Source: Tubulanus polymorphus
Lineage: Eukaryota > Nemertea > Palaeonemertea > Tubulaniformes > Tubulanidae
Direction: 5' to 3'
Assembly: GCF_964204645.1 (NCBI RefSeq)
Contig: NC_134025.1
Span: forward strand, 11,475,001-11,539,000
Length of the DNA stretch: 64,000 nucleotides
Position numbers and translations under genes: made by a program. The notes below the pieces were generated by a model. The model searched no databases, was not told where the DNA came from, and worked only from the letters and a program-made list of their open reading frames with translations. Below are positions 10,578 to 36,470 of this stretch, one piece after another (the stretch's first letter is position 1; each line of letters opens with the position of its first letter).

Positions 10578-10822
10578 GTGCCGCCTACACTGTTGGTTAC
10601 GTTAGTTCTCATTAATCGCATTAGCGGCCATTTTGAACACGATGCCTCATCGTTAATGCTTGATTCTTGTTTCCACTGCTGTCACGTTCGATTTGAAAAG
10701 CAAATATGATGATTTCGATGAAATTAAATCAAACGAAAGTCAACTTGACAAAATCATATTTACTGAGAATGCAATTACTGTGAATTTCGACATAGCCCAA
10801 CTAGGCTATAAGGTGTTTTTTT

Positions 10823-11075
10823 ATGCTGTTGAAATCGTTACAATAATGTTTCTGTATTGGATACCGTATGAGTCGATGTGCACTTACCTCATCAATATTG
10901 GCGTTTCAAAACAGATGATTTGATAAGTTTTCATGTCTTTTTGATATTACGAATTTTGCATGGATGTGCCCTACATAAGGCTAGCCTTGTAAGACTGGTT
11001 GCCAGTCAATTCAATTCAATCATCGATGTATTCAAATTCAAAATAACTTAATTGTTCCTTAATATTACATTACAT
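10823..11075 (+). repeat. Dispersed repeat H, copy 1 (TTGCCGGTCAATTCAATT)
   Basis: This ~300-bp dispersed family opens with a GTTACAATAATGTTT-like segment and ends in TGGTTGCCGGTCAATTCAATTCAAT, then ATTCAAATTCAAAATA and a CCTTAATATT-like tail. All four copies here share the same orientation. There is no coding potential. I cannot assign it to a known class. Confidence 0.6.
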
Positions 11076-11590
11076 TATTCATTATCGATAACATTAAGCA
11101 ATATATGCGATATTTTTCTTCAAGGCGGGCATATACTTTAAGTTTAGTTTTCTTGTTTACTTTTGCATGTTTTAATTTCATTCCACTTAAATTCAATTTA
11201 AAAATCTAACCGTAATGCTAAATAAGCGATCACCTTGTTATCAGTGAACTGCAAATAAAATTCCTTACCTGATTATTTTTGGATAAAATCACATGAGCGT
11301 AATGGTGATGTAGCTAGGTCGAGCAAATATGATCAATACAGCAAATTTGACTAGTCTAATTCAACGCTTTTATACACACCCCCGTCATCAACTAGGTCCG
11401 CAAGTCTAGTATCTGATTAACAGATAGATTGGATAAGTGGTGCGAAGCATTTTTTCTAAAACTATGAATTGACACCCATTTCTATCATTGTTGGAATATT
11501 GGTCAGTTCTCAATACTCTTAGCCATGATGTATTCTTACAAAAAAAACTGAAATACTAGTTACTTTGAATTGACAGAATTGAGTCAGTGT

Positions 11591-11708
11591 GCCCTGGACA
11601 CAGGTTCACAAAAAGGATTAAGGCCTAAATCGATTTAAGATAAACTGAATTAACGAAGGAATTAAATCAACTTAAGAGTTTAACCTTTTTGTGAAACTGG
11701 GCCCTGGG
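11591..11708. mobile_element. Palindromic MITE (CAGGTTCACAAAAAGG)
   Basis: CACAGGTTCACAAAAAGGATTAA on the left is mirrored by TTAACCTTTTTGTGAAACTGGG on the right, giving a ~115-bp palindrome with an AT-rich centre. Confidence 0.65.
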
Positions 11709-11716
11709 CTAGTTTT

Positions 11717-11756
11717 CGAGCAATCATCAATGAGCAATCATTGAAATGATTGCTCG
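11717..11756. repeat. Short inverted repeat
   Basis: GAGCAATCAT and ATGATTGCTC are separated by a few bases. The left arm is also duplicated just upstream as CGAGCAATCAT. Confidence 0.5.
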
Positions 11757-11767
11757 TAGGTTTTATA

Positions 11768-11855
11768 AGCCGCGATCACACGAGTATTTTTGGCCTGGCC
11801 AAATAGGCTCGGGCCTATTTGGCCAGGGCCTAATCATGTCCGTGTGATCGCGGCT
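11768..11855. mobile_element. MITE family 1, copy 3 (compact, both ends intact)
   Basis: This 88-bp copy has both ends intact: AGCCGCGATCACACGAG and CGTGTGATCGCGGCT, flanked by ATA on each side. The centre is the palindrome AAATAGGCTCGGGCCTATTT. It is the best copy for defining the family termini. Confidence 0.85.
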
Positions 11856-12092
11856 ATAGACTGGGTAGCAAGTTTCTCAGCCATGAAATTCTGGATGAAT
11901 AATAAAACTAATGAAACTAGAGATTACAATAGTACCAATGATGTGAAAATCCGTCAAAGGACTGGTGAAATATTGATCATAAAACATTGATCACAGTTTT
12001 TATGAGTGAAACATGGTTCATGGAGTTAAGCAATTCTACAGAACCATCTTGGAACTAGTATGGAATCCCATATCAATATTGATAACATCTTC

Positions 12093-12410
12093 AGGGGCGG
12101 ATCTAGCCTAGGTTTCTGAGTAACTGCTCAGCTGTGGAAGGGCGCCTATGTCATAGAAAATTTTGAATTTTTAGGGCTCTGAGATGCAATCCGAGTCAAT
12201 TTTTGGCATCAAATCCTTCTCTGCATCCGCAAATTATAACATTTTGACCCTGTAAAGAAAGATCATTCACAAAAAAAAGAAGTTTACCCATTTTCGATTA
12301 CTCAAATTGACCTTTTTAATTGCTTCTACGAGAATTTGAAAAACGGAAGGACATTTCTACTATGGTGAGTGCCGCTCAAGCGGTAGTAGCGATGTGCTGG
12401 ATCTGCCCCG
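12093..12410. mobile_element. Palindromic-end element, GGGGCGGATCTAG type
   Basis: AGGGGCGGATCTAG starts the element and GGATCTGCCCC ends it. The interior is AT-rich and non-coding. Confidence 0.6.
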
Positions 12411-13099
12411 GATCTTTATCCAGAACAACTTTTTGAGGTTTTTTGGTCTACTTAACAAAAATAGTACTAATCTGATAGTCTCCCAATATACCGGTCACAT
12501 AGGTACGGAGGTTGAAGGATTAAGATCGTGGAGTTGAAGGATTATTTGATTATATCCAGCCGTCGTCTACCTGATAGCTAATGTTAAATATAAACCTCCT
12601 CGCTAAGTCAGATAGGTAAAGGTGTCAGTAAGGTTAAGGGTTAACTGTTAGATTTTCAATACGAATAATCAGTGAAGTGGGATTTTGATTCGGCTCTGCT
12701 GCAAATATCACATTACTTGGAATCTTAAACACCTTCCTACGTAGTTTCGGTAATATCTATGACAAGACTTGTTGATGTCAGCAGCAATCAGCTAAGAGTG
12801 TTGCGTAGACCTATCATTTCCAATGGGAGTGGCTGTTGCATTAGTGGTTTTCATGCTATAGAAATTATCACTTCTCTCCGTTCTTATTTTCGATCAGTGT
12901 AATGAACAGGATTGAAAATTGCTCTAGGACCGGTAAACCTCAAGTCAGGGACTTAGATCGGGACTTAGATCGTATACCATCAACTTAGAATCTTACGCTA
13001 TGAACACCATTTCTTCAAAAATTTTTCTCTACGACAACGCATGTATTTTGCCAAATAACCAAGGTAGTCTCTGGTTCTGGTCTGCCCTAAACAATTTTT
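12411..13099. other. Non-coding stretch
   Basis: Nothing recognised apart from a short direct repeat of GGACTTAGATCG near 12950-12972. Confidence 0.35.
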
Positions 13100-13465
13100 G
13101 ACTGTTACAATAGTGTTTTGATAACTACTATCAAATATACATGTATTTTTGCTACTATGTGTTACTGTGTGAGTTCAAGTGCACTATGTCATCAATATTG
13201 TCGTTTGAAAATAAAGATTACAATTAGGCCTACAATTGTAAATTTTGGCATTCATTATTTTATTCGATATATTTCGTGATTCATATTTTCTATTTGATAA
13301 ATTCTCATGTCTTTTTGGTGATGAGTTTTGAGTGGACATGCCCTACATCGTTGATATTGGGGCAAGTCTTGTTGCGACAGAGACTGGTTGCTGGTCAATT
13401 CAATGCGATTGTCGAAATATTCAAATTTCAAATAGCTTTATTGATCCTTAATATTTAATTATATT
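13100..13465 (+). repeat. Dispersed repeat H, copy 2
   Basis: Shares the GTTACAATAGTGTTT start, ATATTTCGTGATTCATATTTT middle and TGGTTGCTGGTCAATTCAAT end with the copies at 10823, 15740 and 57226. Confidence 0.65.
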
Positions 13466-14925
13466 ATATTATATCGTCGATGATAATATCAATTGACAAG
13501 TTACGTTTTCGTTTCTTCAAGGCGTCACTAACTATCAAGTTGGTTTTCTTATTTTTTGAAATGTTCAATAGGCCTTTATTGCAAGTTTTCCAATACGAAT
13601 GTCTATCTACGTAGATCGATCGAGTTGTAAGAAGAAAAGCGGTTTCGATTTCTGTATCTTTCCGGGTTGAGGTTAACGACGTTAGGAAATTACAGCTTTT
13701 ATGAGATAAGCGGTATAACGTTTCCATGGTTACCGTGTATATTGTTTTGTAATTTTGTCGGATGAAATTTACCACGCGCGCCAGTTTTACAATTCATGGT
13801 TCATATGCAATGCATCGGGGGGGATATAAAGATATGAAAAGAGGAAAAGCATTTCTATGTGGTCAAATTTGTATAATTATTCATAGTTTCTAGGTCTATG
13901 AAAATCCCTCCTATGTAGCAATGATTGATAGTGACGAAAGTTTTTGCTAGAATTTAGGTTCTTTTGTATTCAAAAAGCGGGAAAATCATCGATGAATTTT
14001 TGATGTTTGAAATTTCTTTTTTGGACACCATTAAATATCGTGGATATTGTTATCCATCATCACTGTACCGATAGGTTATAGGATATGGGGTTGATGAAAG
14101 GATTTTGTTGGTTCGAAACCCACATCATCCAAAGAGATGGAAGCTGGATGCCGCACATTTATTCCTCAAAAGCATCTTACTCAGTATTTATACGGCGCGA
14201 AATTTCTGTAAGGCATCACCTGATTTGAGTAGAGTGAACTTAGGCGAAAAGTTGAAGAAACTTTTGGTTCTAGCTAAATGGTGATGCCACGCATTAATTG
14301 ATGATATTTTCCATCCTTTTGAAATCAGTGCGGAATTTGCGAGAATATTGTGCTTACTAAACGAGTTCATTCACTCGCCAGGGCCGGATCTAGGGAGGAT
14401 GTCAGGGTGTCCGCACCCCCCTCTCAAATTTGAAATGCCCTCAAAAATGTCACCCCAAAATTTTTTGGACCAAGGTTTTTCCGCCTATAATAATTTTGCA
14501 ATGACCGAAAGCACCCCCTAAAATGGTGTAGAAGTATCCGTAGTATGTGGCGTTTCGTAAAAAGTGCCCTTTTTCTCATTGTGTTTTCAAGATATCGTTT
14601 TTTTTTCAGCCGCCTTTGTTTTCTTGTATTTTCAATTTATTCTTATCGTGCTCTCCTGTCGTTTCAAACGGTATTTTAAATTACCAATTCGGCGTAAAAT
14701 CAACTGTACTATTAAGTTTCTCGTGCAACGCGAGCGAAATGTTCGTCCCAACATTGATTTACTGCAACGAACTTATTTCACTCTAAGTCAAATCATGCGA
14801 CTAAAACTGCCTATATGCGGTACTTAGTTATTTCTTGTGGCTTTTTATGTTAAAGACAAATTGAAAAAATTTCACGCTGGTGATTGCACAACAGAATCCC
14901 CTGATTGAGAATAGTGTACTACTTA
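13466..14925. other. Non-coding stretch
   Basis: A single GGGCCGGATCTAGGGAGGATG end at about 14381 resembles the GGGGCGGATCTAG family, but I could not locate a matching right end. Overlapping short frames at 14547-14827 show no domain. Confidence 0.35.
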
Positions 14926-15435
14926 ACAGTATTAAACACCGAATCTGCAATCACCTCCGTGCTTGCTAGGCCCGGTATTTAAGTGCGGTACTGAATAAGA
15001 TAGGTTTTGAATATGAACACTTGGTTTCGTAATGAAATCCTTTTATGAACAAATGCACAATATTGGAGAATAATTATACAAGGGCTGCACCAGGCTTATT
15101 GGCTTAAGTTATGCACGGACCTCATCCATATTATTAAAGTTCAATACAGGATTTAAAGGTTTGAACTTCACGGTATTAAACACTGAATCTGTATCCACGC
15201 TACAGCAGCGATCTGGATCCGGTGGAATCACCTCCGTGCTTGCTAGGCCCGGTTTTTAAGTACGGTACTGAATAAGCCGCGAATTGGTCTTCGATATGAA
15301 CACTTGGCGTAATGCTGAAATCATGGTATGAACAAATGCGCAATAATGGAGAATGATTTTATGAGGACTTCACACCAGGCTTATTGGCTTCAGTTATACA
15401 CGGACCTCTTCAATACAGGATTTGAAAGTTTGAAT
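14926..15435. repeat. Direct duplication of a ~243-bp unit
   Basis: Two copies start at 14926 and 15168. Both contain ATTAAACACNGAATCTG, then CACCTCCGTGCTTGCTAGG, ACTGAATAAG, GAACAAATGC and CAGGCTTATTGGCTT. The second copy carries about 45 extra bases (ccacgctacagcagcgatct region) before CACCTCCGTG. There is no coding potential. Confidence 0.8.
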
Positions 15436-15739
15436 AATGCACATTTTGCATTAAGGGTTAGAAAATAGTCAGAACTAATCTAATGCTGTGTGGATATAAT
15501 TATAGAGATGGTGATTCAGGGAAGAGAAGCATATCTGTATTTATGAAAAATAGAATTTTCTCTTGGATTTGTACATGTAAGTCATCGATGCAGCCACCAG
15601 ATATCGATTAGCTTTTACCATGGACGTATAAACTACGTCGCATGCTTCTACTTATTGGATGACTAGTCAGCAGTTAGGCAACGGTGCTCCGAATTGCAGT
15701 CATATAATGCAGTTATATTCCTTATGTCCTTATTGATTG

Positions 15740-16048
15740 TTTGACGCTGAAAAAACTGTTACGATAATGTTTGTATACACTGATACCTAGTATGCTTTAT
15801 ATGAGGGGTTCTGTCTTGAGTGGATCTGCACTACGTCATCACTATTGGCGTTTAAAAATAACAATTACGAATATGAATTTAGGCAATTAGATATATTTCA
15901 CAAGTCATATTTTATTTTTGATAGATTCTAATAATTATAATTTTGATCGCTATATCGGGGCTATACTGGTTGCCGGTCAATTCAATTCAATTGTCGATAT
16001 ATTCATTCAAATCCGAAATATCTTTATTAATCCTTATTATATAATTTA
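15740..16048 (+). repeat. Dispersed repeat H, copy 3
   Basis: Shows the full order of family landmarks: ACTGTTACGATAATGTTTG, GGGGTTCTG, TTTAAAAATAACAATTAC and TGGTTGCCGGTCAATTCAATT. The overlapping open frame is repeat sequence. Confidence 0.65.
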
Positions 16049-16772
16049 TGTAAAACCATTCACTTTTCATTTCACATTATATGTGTTATTTTTGAAGGCA
16101 TCGATTAACTTCCTAGATATTTTCTTGTTTATAGTACTGTATTTGAAAGAAAACGTTTTAAGCCATTCAGTTAAAAACATCATTATCTTGGTAATGGATA
16201 TATTTTGCATAAAGGACTCTAAAAGTAGGTTGATATGGGGAATGTTAGGCAACTGGGTCACTTTATCCGATCTGCCAAATGGGTGGGTACTGTGAGGGCT
16301 GAATTAGTAAAGTTTACCGTGGCAATTTATTAGAAATTGTGAAAATGACCCTTGTGTGAACGGGGCTGTAATTATCAGTCATATTGTGTCATCTGCAATA
16401 GAAGAGAAGCATAATCAGATTTCAAATAATATCTATTACAAGTGTAGTTGTGAGGGCAAGTAATCTTCTTGTCCATATGATGATCAATCGATAATAATGG
16501 CTTTTCGAGGCGTTGCCCTTTTCTTCGCCTATATGTATGATGCAAACAATTGTTTTGGCTGTGGACTGGATGAACCACTAAGCGGCAGTGCTAAGTAGCT
16601 GAACACATGCATGCAAACATATATCGAATATTCCAAAGACTTTTCAGAATAGAAACAATGCAATCGTCAACAGCGGCGTGAATTTCAGATATGAGCTGTC
16701 TTGATTCCATTAACAGCAATGAGGTCCTCCGCTTTGTTACACTTCCATGTGAAACCAGCCTTCGCAACACCC

Positions 16773-16863
16773 GGGCCCAATTCCACAGTTGTGAGCTTAA
16801 ATCAGTTCATTTTCAATGAGTTAACTCCGCGTCAAATTTTAACTCTGCGGAACTGGATCCCAG
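16773..16863. mobile_element. Palindromic MITE (GGGCCCAATTCCACAGTTG)
   Basis: GGGCCCAATTCCACAGTTGTGAG is mirrored by TTAACTCTGCGGAACTGGATCCC, about 90 bp end to end. Diverged fragments occur near 26040-26105 and 26875-26922. Confidence 0.55.
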
Positions 16864-16877
16864 CTCTCTTTTCATCT

Positions 16878-17017
16878 GGGGCCGGTTGCACAGTCGTGAC
16901 TTAAGTCCAAAAGTGGTCTTAAATTTTAAGACTGGTCTTAAGTTGGTAGATTGGCTTTAGAACTAAGTTGGTCTTTGACTGGTCTTAAGTCTAAGCCATC
17001 ACTATGCAACCAGCCCC
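16878..17017. mobile_element. 140-bp palindromic MITE, copy 1
   Basis: Ends GGGGCCGGTTGCA and TGCAACCAGCCCC enclose a palindrome built from GACTTAAG, AGACTGGTCTTAAG and related blocks. A second copy of the same 140-bp length lies inside the beta-tubulin intron at 46117-46256. Confidence 0.8.
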
Positions 17018-17035
17018 TGTAGACTATCATCACCC

Positions 17036-17225
17036 TTAGCAGGTATTCGAACCTAATGGCATCGCTACACTCAGCCACGACACGAACCCCTGCCACACTA
17101 GACCGGGTGTGCAGGTTTGCCAGGCAAAAACTTGTGGCACCGATCAGATTGCCTATTGTATAATCGCTGAGACCAATTTCATGGAAGAACTATAAATGGG
17201 AAAACCCGGGCTCAATTAAAACAGG
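17036..17225 (-). repeat. tRNA-like repeat, copy 1
   Basis: On the minus strand it carries TGGCTGAGTGTAGCGATGCC, which resembles a pol III A box, followed by a degenerate GGTTCGAATACC B box. It then matches the right part of the foldback at 37196-37591, including the distinctive GCCCGGGTTTTCCCATTTAT. It is likely a tRNA-derived non-autonomous repeat. Confidence 0.55.
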
Positions 17226-17915
17226 ATATCAGCTGTTTGGCTTTACACAAATCCATTTCATTCGCAGCACAGCTTTCTTTTTTGTGTATGTTCAACTTTT
17301 TTAAGACATTTGTTGTAATTTTATTTTCTGTTCAGCCTCAATCATTTATATTATTATTTACTGAATAAATTTAGAATTGAATTGTTTGAGAGAGTGCATC
17401 CAACATAAATGCGACTACGACATTTCCAAATTCAATCATTCTCATTGCTTATCGTAGCAAATAATTGATAAATTCAGAGACATTCCCTAGGGGTGGTGCA
17501 GGCCAGAAGTTGTATCGAGTGTCGTTGTGGGTGGTAATTTCATATGTATACGTCATAAAATCATTGAATATGCATCAGGCCTATATGGAATATGCGTTAG
17601 AACAGCAGACTGTTAGCGAGAGTTTCATTAGCATCTCTGACACCGCGACAGATCTAGGTAATAGATTTGCATCATTATGCCGGTCCATTCACCAACATTC
17701 TAGGTTACTCGCAAAATCATTAAGTATATATTCACCAATTTATTTTGCTGTCGAATCTCTTGGCCAGTAAAACATCAAAAATACATAAAAAGGATCTTTC
17801 TCTTTATGTATTTCTGGTAACACGCATAGTTCATGATTATTTCAATGATCTTCATTAGGGTTTTTTGTTGAACGGATTAGAAAACCCGAATGTTAATGCT
17901 ATTGTTATTCCTTTG

Positions 17916-17950
<35 letters not shown>

Positions 17951-18346
17951 CATCGTGATAACACATTTTTCTCTTTTCTGAACAATTTTTACTGAAAGTA
18001 GATATTCTTTCATTAGCGCTCGTTCCAGAAATATCCTAACAATCGTTTAGAACTATAGATACTCAGAAGAATCAATCATCCCATTGTTGAGCCATAATAT
18101 CATAAATTTGGTCGTACTGAATAGCCCGCCATTGTAGTGAATTATTGCACGTTCCTGCCATCATAGATAGATGGCAGCACCAATTTAATTCCGGATGATA
18201 GGTTAGGGCTAGACACTACGATCGGAAAAATCAATTCAATAAGGATTTATTGCTTCCAAGTAACAGAAAATAACGCTGGAAACCGGGTAAATTGCTGCTT
18301 TGCAGCTTTATTTGCATTAATTGTTTTATGTTTTGCTGTCTTTCAG
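17226..18346. other. Sequence before synaptotagmin coding exon 1
   Basis: It holds an ATT microsatellite and one 101-codon open frame (17465-17770) with no recognised domain and no clear splice context. Nothing else is seen. Confidence 0.35.
17915..17951. repeat. (ATT)n microsatellite
   Basis: About twelve uninterrupted ATT/TTA units. Confidence 0.9.
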
Positions 18347-18389
18347 GTAAAGGGTATCCAGTCGTAGGCTTCGACCCAACCCCGCCGAA

Positions 18390-31849
<13,460 letters not shown>

Positions 31850-33606
31850 ATTCAACCGGGCGACGTCACCATCGGCCATCTTGTCGTCAGCGTTGGCATT
31901 GAGGTCACGACGATACATACTTTACCGGCCTGTGCGTGTGTGCGTACGTTGAATTTTACGCCTACTTAATCAAACATGTGTATTATTTACAACACACAAA
32001 AGTCAAAACCGTGTAAAACCATAAAAATACCGTTTGTCTCATTCTTCTATGATAATCAAATATTACACACCAAAAAAAAAAGTAAATCATGTTGACTATG
32101 ATTTACTTACCTTCAACCCTTTGCCTACAGTCCGCTATTCGTTTTGCACCGACTTCTACACTGGCAGTGTAAAGGTTAAAACGCTATCGATGTCTATGAC
32201 TTTGAAAAATGGCAGTAGAGGGCTGTTGTCTTGCGAGATACTGTATTGTGGCATTCCCTGGTATTTGCGTTTGATGACGACAAGCCAAGGCAAGTAACAT
32301 CTTCCTGAAACCACCGACCGAAGACGCGACGCAATGATAGTATTTACGTACTCCAGTCAGTTGGATACCATGTTGAAAACGCAGTTTCAATTGTCACTAC
32401 CACGTCGGTTGTGCCCTTGAAGCCGAAGCCGCTATTGAGGTGCTCGTATATATTATCATGGTAATAAAACTAGGTTTTACCGCTTGCGAATGGTTATGCT
32501 TAGCGTTAAGTAATGATGCCTTCATTAAAGTCATTAGAAATTGAGAAGAAATTTCAAGCGAACACGCGGGCAAAGGGTTGACGGCGGCGTTCTTTTTGTC
32601 ATATGTTAAGTGCGTGTATCTGTAATGAGATTATCGATAATGTTGGTGATTACAAAAAAAGAAATCATGTAAACATTCTCTGGTAACTAATGTGGTAGTC
32701 GGTGAATGTATCTGTAATAATATGAATAATCGTCAATTAATTCATTGCCATTATTAATCTGATTCTAGTCAGGAGGATGATTGGAGAATCGCGTAATATA
32801 ATCGGAGATGATTATCGATGCGAAACGTGTATGCGTTAATATGTGTATGAAAATAAGGCCAGCACTAGCACTGGTGGCCTCTTTCTAATCTAATCAAACT
32901 ACTACTGGTTTTTTTTTCAGTAATTATTCAGTGCATTTCAAAAACTCTGTAGCGCCACTAATCTTTCGACTTGTTACGTAAACAAGATATTTGCAATCGC
33001 GTACAATGCAGTGGCGTTGGAAGTGCAGCGGCAACTGACTGAATGACGTTTTTCTTCTATCAATGCCACATTTTTGGCGAAAATCGAAGTAAATTCGCCA
33101 TGTCAACATTTAGAACGTGTCAAAAATTGGCAATCGGCCGCGGCAATGAAAAATTGCTTCCAACGCACCTGCAATGCAAAACGTCTTTAAAGCTACGTCT
33201 ACACAGAGAGTCAGGCTTATAGCAGCTGTATGTATATGTTCACGCGAAATGACTTTGACGAGGGAAACCTCTTATATCAATGCTGGCTATTACTAGAGGT
33301 TGGTGTATCTTTATGTTAACTCGAGTTTATCGACTCCGTGCAGATGTGGTTTATGTGAGACAGGTCGGGATGATTTTGAACGATTATGTTGAAAATTTCG
33401 GATCGAAAACCATCCGTAACATTTGAACTTTATTACTATGTTTTAATGCACTCCTCAGCGTACCTAAGAATACCTCCTTTTCTGAATTGCATTTCATCCT
33501 TAGTGTACCGCCAAGCTTTCCAGTTTAGCGGTGGGCATCTAAATTCTTGTGGATAGGTATTAACGCCTGTGAATATGCTGCTATTTGAATTTTTCAGTTA
33601 TTAGCA
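31850..33606 (+). other. Syt1 3' UTR and downstream sequence
   Basis: The first AATAAA after the stop is at 32463-32468. Further AATAAA sites near 34984 and 35037 would give a longer 3' UTR. A small hairpin (AAGTAAATCAT and ATGATTTACTT) lies at about 32080-32109, and an inverted CGTTGGAAG/CTTCCAACG pair spans about 33014-33165. The true 3' end cannot be set from sequence alone. Confidence 0.4.
32463..32468 (+). terminator. AATAAA polyadenylation signal, candidate for Syt1
   Basis: Consensus hexamer about 610 bases after the Syt1 stop codon. A downstream GU-rich region is not obvious. Confidence 0.4.
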
Positions 33607-33770
33607 TACGCAGCGCTTAAAATCCCGATCAGTTGAATCCGGATTTTGATCTAATCTTGATACTATTAAGAGTCCACTTATTGATAAGATAGAAATTTTG
33701 ATCTGGATTTCTCGCAAACTGGATTAATTTCACTGGACCCAAACAATCCGTATTGAGCGGACCATGGTTT
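33607..33770. mobile_element. pogo-like MITE relic
   Basis: Left AATCCGGATTTTGATCTAATC and right AACAATCCGTATTGAGCGG match the ends and interior of the copy at 38083-38252. Confidence 0.55.
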
Positions 33771-36289
33771 CTCATTGTTACCGTGGAAATACAAATTGAC
33801 TTACGATTCAATCTGATTTCTGGGTTAAAGCATGGACTGCAAGGGACGTGGCACAAAAAAGTCACCTTCAATCTCGACAGCTACAGGATTTTGTGTTTGA
33901 GAGTCCTGGGTTAAAGTTAGTAACTGTCTATATATAAAACCAGTACTTGGTTTGTAGAATTTCTTCACACGTTTTCATAGGCGCTTAGGTGGTCTTGTTA
34001 CTTCAATGATTTGACCATTGTAAATTTACGAAAATCAAATGCATATCTATCGAGTTTAGGTATGACAAAACCAATCGATCAAAATTTCCTTCGAAAAACA
34101 TCTAGTTTGAAAACCGATGTATGTGAATAATAGTCATCGAACCAGAGTTACCAGTATTCTCTCCTTGTTAAAGGGGGAGTACTTTTTGAGGGGATTCAGG
34201 GATAGTAATATCTAGCCCATCGTTGAAGCAGTCTCGTTGTATGCCATGATGAAATAAATGCTCTCGTGAACAAACGAACGAAATGTTGAACAAATTTTCT
34301 GATGATAACCCACCTTCAAAACTAATAATGCTTAGAGAATTTCAGGTGATATGTATAAAGTATGATGAAGTTTGTTAATTTGGTATGGAAACGTGTCAAA
34401 GAAAATGTCAATTCGATAAGTTGATCACTGCAAGTTAAACTGAATAGCATGTTTTTTACAATCTGGACAAATGATATATGAAGTTGGCCTTTCCTTTTGT
34501 AGCCATTATATGGAAAACTTACTGTAATTTTTCCATGTAATGCCAACATGCCAGAATTGCCTCTACCACTTACAGCATTTTTCGAGAACATTACCCATGA
34601 TCTGAAGGGATATAGTTCATTTGCTCTTGAGATATGAAATTGAACATGCCTATTTCACTCAGATATACGCAGTGACCCCAGTAGAATTGACATTCCTCGC
34701 GACAACCGTAGAAAATATTCCACGATGTAAATATAGTGATAATACACGATTTTATTTTTTTTGCCACTACCGCCACCGCGAGCAAGACGCGTTTCAGCAA
34801 ATTTCGACTTTAACGACCACCTCCCACTTAAATTTGCGCGAAGTTGAACCAGTACATCGTACGATTATCGTGTATACATTCCAGTGGCTTCGAAAAATAT
34901 CGCCTCTTTCCACCGGGTGAGGCACGCGTTCATGAAATATCGAATAATGATTACTGTTATAAGCATATTGTATATTCTGTATAAATAAATGGATATTTGT
35001 ATATGTATATATATAAATTTATATCTGTACGTCGAGAATAAATTTATGTATATGCATGTATGTTATATATATATTAACATAATATATTAGTATAACGCAA
35101 GTGGACTGCTCACCGTAAGTTGTGACTAGGTTAAGAAGAACCCACATCACAGCCTTTTTTAAACTTCCGCGTACGCGAAAAATACTATCATCCTCCCTCG
35201 AACATGCCTCGTCTATTTTAGCATAAATGTTATTCAGTGCGGTTTCAATATTTTCAGCATTGGGTTTGTTTTGGACAAAACTTGATTTATCGCAAACATT
35301 GCAGAGTTAAGCTATGGTTCAGAGTCGGGTCTTGCCGCCGTGAAAATAGTTAAGGCTTAAATCAAATGTAACCATAGTTCAAGCTTTTATTCACTCTCCG
35401 ATTGGAATTTCGAACTTAACGTTAAATCCATCCTTTCATCCATCGAACAGAGTTTGCAGATAACCATCCATATGACTGACAATAGAGCTACTATTGTTCC
35501 AGGTATAACACAAATTGCCTACGAATATATGCATATACATATAAATATCTATATAAATGGTAAAATGAACGTACTTAGTAATACCAGGGATGCAAAATGC
35601 CCAGGAAATCTAACTACTCATAAAGGTCACAAAATAATGATTTAATTTATTTTGTATTCCGCAAATATTATAAGCCAACGGCTTAAGTGTGTCTACATAT
35701 TTCAATGTTAATTAGCTTTTCCATATTTGCATTTGGTAGCGGCCACAAAAAAAAAATTCGTACTATCGATATCTTAGTGATTAAATAAGTAGTTGAATCA
35801 TTCCATGTTTAGAAAGTCTAGGAGTTGAAAATAGAACTCGAATCGGGTCCAAGCTCATCTTTTCTACAAATGATGTGGCAAATTAGGCTGGCTGGTCCAT
35901 ATTCTGATATCTCGATGTTGAAAATTTGCCAACCTAGATTTTGTTGTATATATGTGTAACTGAAGAAAAGTTTTATCCTTCAAACCGAAAACCTGAGCCT
36001 TGAATGATAATTGGTCCCAAACCGTCGATAACCGTGATAATGGTGTTGGCAAGTGAAAAAAAAATAGATACGTATCTGAAATGAACCCAGAAAACCTAGC
36101 TCAATGTTATGGTAGTTGTACACACCGGAATTTGAATTAGTTCTTTTATGGCGCGGTAAAGCCAAAGGTGAAAAAGTATCTCTTATTCTCAACTCAACTC
36201 TGAATATTCGTGGAACACTGATTGTGATGGCTGACTTTTTTGTCTTTCTCTGCAAACCATAGCCAGGTTTCGATTGTATCTGTATCTGT
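33771..36289. other. Intergenic or 3' UTR, no gene recognised
   Basis: AT-rich sequence with a fragment of the 6274-6387 palindromic family at about 33905-33950 and dispersed AATAAA hexamers. Open frames near 34322-34920 show no domain. Confidence 0.35.
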
Positions 36290-36470
36290 AATTATTAGGC
36301 TGCTTGTGGTCCTTATGAGGATCAGTGGCAGCCGCGGTGGTTGCACGAGCGGGTCGATGGCAGCTTTAAACTGCTCGGCCGACTCTTGACTGGACGAGTG
36401 CTTCCTCGAGGTTATTCCAGTCGATAACGGTTCGCACAAAAAAAGAATGTTCGATTGGTCTCTAGTGATT
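36290..36470 (-). pseudogene. Decayed LINE reverse-transcriptase C-terminus
   Basis: On the minus strand, one frame reads HSFFVRTVIDWNNLEEALVQ. A neighbouring frame continues SAEQFKAAIDPLVQPPRLP. FFxRTxxxWNxL followed by a (S/A)xxFKAAxD block is the usual C-terminal tail of CR1/L2-type non-LTR retrotransposon proteins. The two parts are in different frames, so the copy is broken. An overlapping 172-codon frame (36194-36712) joins the second part to unrelated sequence and should not be called a gene. Confidence 0.55.

Noticed and set aside
17465-17770. 101-codon open frame before Syt1 exon 1
   Set aside because: No recognised domain, no signal peptide and no clear splice signals. Kept only as a note.
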